Positions 62,025 to 64,000 of a DNA stretch of 64,000 nt are shown in pieces (position 1 is the first letter of the stretch; the number at the start of each line of letters is the position of its first letter). The DNA is from Limanda limanda (Eukaryota; Chordata; Actinopteri; Pleuronectiformes; Pleuronectidae), in assembly GCF_963576545.1 (NCBI RefSeq), contig NW_026870391.1, forward strand, positions 124,001 through 188,000, given 5' to 3'. The translations under genes and the position numbers were made by a program. Below the pieces are notes generated by a model, which saw only the letters and a list, made by a program, of their open reading frames with translations, did not search any database and had not been told where the DNA came from.

Positions 62025-64000
62025 CCATCCTTGAGCTTCTCCGACTTTCGGAAGGGTTAGGGTTAGGGATGAAAGCACATAGGAGAAAGAGATATTCTTG
62101 AATAACTTTTTTTGTGAAGGTCGGAGAGACTTGCAAGTAGGCTCTACCCCCACTAAATGGGGTAGCGCGCATCGATCGGTACCATCCTTGAGCTTCTCCG
62201 ACTTTTGGAAGGGTTAGGGTTAGGGTTAGGGATGAAAGCACATAGGAGAAAGAGATATTCTTGAATAACTTTTTTTGTGAAGGTCGGAGAGACTTGCAAG
62301 TAGGCTCTACCCCCACTAAATGGGGTAGCGCGCATCGATCGGTACCATCCTTGAGCTTCTCCGACTTTCGGTAGGGTTAGGGTTAGGGTTAGGGATGAAA
62401 GCACATAGGAGAAAGAGATATTCTTGAATAACTTTTTTTGTGAAGGTCGGAGAGACTTGCAAGTAGGCTCTACCCCCACTAAATGGGGTAGCGCGCATCG
62501 ATCGGTACCATCCTTGAGCTTCTCCGACTTTCGGAAGGGTTAGGGTTAGGGTTAGGGATGAAAGCACATAGGAGAAAGAGATATTCTTGAATAACTTTTT
62601 TTGTGAAGGTCGGAGAGACTTGCAAGTAGGCTCTACCCCCACTAAATGGGGTAGCGCGCATCGATCGGTACCATCCTTGAGCTTCTCCGACTTTCGGAAG
62701 GGTTAGGGTTAGGGTTAGGGATGAAAGCACATAGGAGAAAGAGATATTCTTGAATAACTTTTTTTGTGAAGGTCGGAGAGACTTGCAAGTAGGCTCTACC
62801 CCCACTAAATGGGGTAGCGCGCATCGATCGGTACCATCCTTGAGCTTCTCCGACTTTCGGAAGGGTTAGGGTTAGGGTTAGGGATGAAAGCACATAGGAG
62901 AAAGAGATATTCTTGAATAACTTTTTTTGTGAAGGTCGGAGAGACTTGCAAGTAGGCTCTACCCCCACTAAATGGGGTAGCGCACATCGATCGGTACCAT
63001 CCTTGAGCTTCTCCGACTTTCGGAAGGGTTAGGGTTAGGGTTAGGGATGAAAGCACATAGGAGAAAGAGATATTCTTGAATAACTTTTTTTGTGAAGGTC
63101 GGAGAGACTTGGAAAGTGGTTGCATCTGGACTAATTTGGGTCCTGCAGATCGATTGGTACCATCCCCGAGTTTGTAAGACCTTCGGAAGAGGTCGACCGA
63201 CGAAATTCCCCCAAATCTGAGGAGATATTCTTGAATAACTTTTTTTGTGAAGGTCGGAGAGACTTGCAAGTAGGCTCTACCCCCACTAAATGGGGTAGCG
63301 CACATCGATCGGTACCATCCTTGAGCTTCTCCGACTTTCGGAAGGGTTAGGGTTAGGGTTAGGGATGAAAGCACATAGGAGAAAGAGATATTCTTGAATA
63401 ACTTTTTTTGTGAAGGTCGGAGAGACTTGCAAGTAGGCTGTACCCCCACTAAATGGGGTAGCGCGCATCGATCGGTACCATCTTTGAGCTTCTCCGACTT
63501 TCGGAAGGGTTAGGGTTAGGGTTAGGGATGAAAGCACATAGGAGAAAGAGATATTCTTGAATAACTTTTTTTGTGAAGGTCGGAGAGACTTGGAAAGTGG
63601 TTGCATCTGGACTAATTTGGGTCCTGCAGATCGATTGGTACCATCCCCGAGCTTGTACGACCTTCGGAAGAGGTCGACCGACGAAATTCCCCCAAATCTG
63701 AGGAGATATTCTTGAATAACTTTTTTTGTGAAGGTCGGAGAGACTTGCAAGTAGGCTCTACCCCCACTAAATGGGGTAGCGCACATCGATCGGTACCATC
63801 CTTGAGCTTCTCCGACTTTCGGAAGGGTTAGGGTTAGGGTTAGGGATGAAAGCACATAGGAGAAAGAGATATTCTTGAATAACTTTTTTTGTGAAGGTCG
63901 GAGAGACTTGCAAGTAGGCTCTACCCCCACTAAATGGGGTAGCGCGCATCGATCAGTACCATCCTTGAGCTTCTCCGACTTTCGGAAGGGTTAGGGTTAG
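62025..64000 (+). repeat. Right-edge segment A6-D-A-D-A and 42-bp partial A
   Basis: Starts with a shortened A and contains the CGGTAGGG variant (62372), as after X copy 2. It then switches to U1-type marks: GTTTGTAAG at 63170 and CTGTACC with CTTTGAG, at 10465 bp from U1 copy 5. The GATCAG variant at 63955 mirrors about 53490. The window ends inside the telomere block of an A unit. Confidence 0.85.

Larger units (their letters stand above)
2095..62181 (+). repeat. Units with the telomere block shortened by one TTAGGG (20 copies)
   Basis: A units starting at 4020, 5302, 7863, 9145, 13808, 14927, 16208, 26510, 27465, 29073, 30355, 30993, 32911, 34511, 38198, 46246, 53494 and 62025, and A' units starting at 2095 and 53651, have three G runs instead of four and are exactly 6 bp shorter. 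Most sit at fixed places in U1, U2 and the 1600-bp/W units, so they are inherited, not independent losses. No copy with more than three GGGTTA was found. Confidence 0.9.
164..63795 (+). repeat. All A'B (D) dimers: start positions of the 98 B units
   Basis: B units begin at: 326,807,1777,2251,3221,3702,4340,4821,5784,6265,6583,7064,7545,8183,8664,9627,10108,10426,11559,12039,13009,13490,14128,14609,15247,15727,16690,17171,17489,18622,19102,19746,20064,21197,21515,22648,23128,24261,24741,25711,26192,26830,27310,28274,28755,29393,29874,30838,31313,31631,32112,32756,33394,33712,34356,34994,35475,36282,36600,36918,37399,38043,38681,39162,39969,40287,40768,41086,41730,43026,43344,43988,44958,45602,46892,47210,47854,48824,49305,50275,51245,51725,52695,53176,53808,54289,55585,55903,56547,57517,58161,59457,59775,60419,61389,61870,63160,63641. 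Each is 155 bp and is preceded by an A' of 156-163 bp; everything else is A. The number of A units between successive D dimers is 0 (15 times), 1 (33), 2 (21), 3 (2), 4 (16), 5 (5) and 6 (5). Confidence 0.93.
1..64000 (+). repeat. Telomere-motif-bearing satellite array with higher-order structure
   Basis: Every base belongs to a head-to-tail array of three related units, all in the same orientation: A (163 bp), A' (163 bp) and B (155 bp). I set unit boundaries at the CCATCC following the GGTACC site. Positions 1-63958 hold 202 A, 98 A' and 98 B units, and 63959-64000 is a partial A. The counts come from spacing between successive CTAAATGGGG tails; 202x163 + 98x318 minus 132 bp of small deletions equals 63958 exactly. 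No unique DNA, inversion or inserted element was seen. Both edges are inside the array. Its role is unknown. Subtelomeric, pericentromeric, centromeric or knob heterochromatin would all fit. Ribosomal intergenic-spacer subrepeats are a less likely alternative, since no rRNA gene is present. Confidence 0.97.

Noticed and set aside
164..63795. B unit or A'B junction as a transposable element insertion
   Set aside because: The A' tail and B head are both alignable to the A unit (36 of 54 and 25 of 30 positions) and there are no terminal inverted repeats or coding capacity. The repeats at the sides are the satellite's own core, not target-site duplications.
208..63949. Very many overlapping minus-strand open reading frames of 60-426 codons with almost the same protein
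   Set aside because: They start and stop in the same tail motif (CCCCACTAAATGGGG) of successive units, overlap each other by one unit, and rotate frame because 163 is not a multiple of 3. The telomere block reads as alternating Thr-Leu or Asn-Pro. No codon-level selection, promoter or intron pattern is seen. They are repeat artefacts.
1..64000. Spaced direct repeats resembling a CRISPR array
   Set aside because: The units are contiguous and similar along their whole length, with no unique spacers and no cas genes. The telomere motif also points to a eukaryote.
1..64000. A true telomere tract
   Set aside because: The TTAGGG blocks are never longer than three and a half repeats and are embedded in a satellite unit. 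There is no continuous telomeric run.
1..64000. Ribosomal DNA intergenic-spacer subrepeats
   Set aside because: No 18S, 28S or 5S sequence was recognised in 64 kb, and spacer subrepeat blocks are usually far shorter than this.

Overview
The whole 64 kb window is one uninterrupted, head-to-tail satellite DNA array. I see no gene, RNA gene, transposon, CRISPR array or unique spacer. Both window edges fall inside the array, so it continues on either side. Three related unit types account for every base: A (163 bp), A' (163 bp) and B (155 bp). By unit spacing the window holds 202 A, 98 A' and 98 B units in positions 1-63958, plus a 42-bp partial A at the right end. Summing the unit lengths and subtracting the small deletions I found gives exactly 63958, which is a good internal check.

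Organism: eukaryotic. Every A and A' unit carries a perfect (GGGTTA)3GGG block, the TTAGGG-type telomere motif used by vertebrates, many fungi, some protists and algae, and some plants. A nested satellite with higher-order repeats (HORs) of this size suggests a large eukaryotic genome and a subtelomeric, pericentromeric, centromeric or knob-like heterochromatic block. The species cannot be named from this sequence. Recurrent variants are mostly CpG to TpG/CpA changes, which suggests a host that methylates cytosine.

Unit logic: A' has the telomere-bearing head of A with a different tail. B has a different head without telomere motif and the canonical tail of A. A' is always followed by B, and B is always preceded by A' (98 of 98). 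I call A'B the D dimer (318 bp). The array is a string of D dimers separated by 0-6 A units.

Higher-order layout: in the left domain (1 to about 31.8 kb) most of the sequence is built from three HOR cassettes: U1 (A4-D-A-D-A2-D-A-D, about 2.57 kb), U2 (A4-D-A-D-D, about 1.76 kb) and U3 (A5-D-A-D, 1613 bp). From about 31.8 to 41.2 kb there is a different family, with a 1.6 kb unit and a 3687-bp unit W repeated in tandem. From 41.9 to 62.0 kb there are two tandem pairs of a 3.7-3.9 kb unit X (A6-D-D-A2-D-A4-D-A1or2-D), offset by 12.56 kb. Between the pairs sits an island (49.5-54.4 kb) that ends in a left-type U1. The left/middle junction (29.4-31.2 kb) is enriched in private mutations.

The many overlapping minus-strand open frames are by-products of the repeat: no stop falls within about two units, and 163 is not a multiple of 3. 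I do not annotate them as genes. The points of interest are the telomere-seeded unit, the obligate chimeric A'B dimer, the one-strand G-quadruplex lattice, the invariant 45-bp core, and the nested duplication history.
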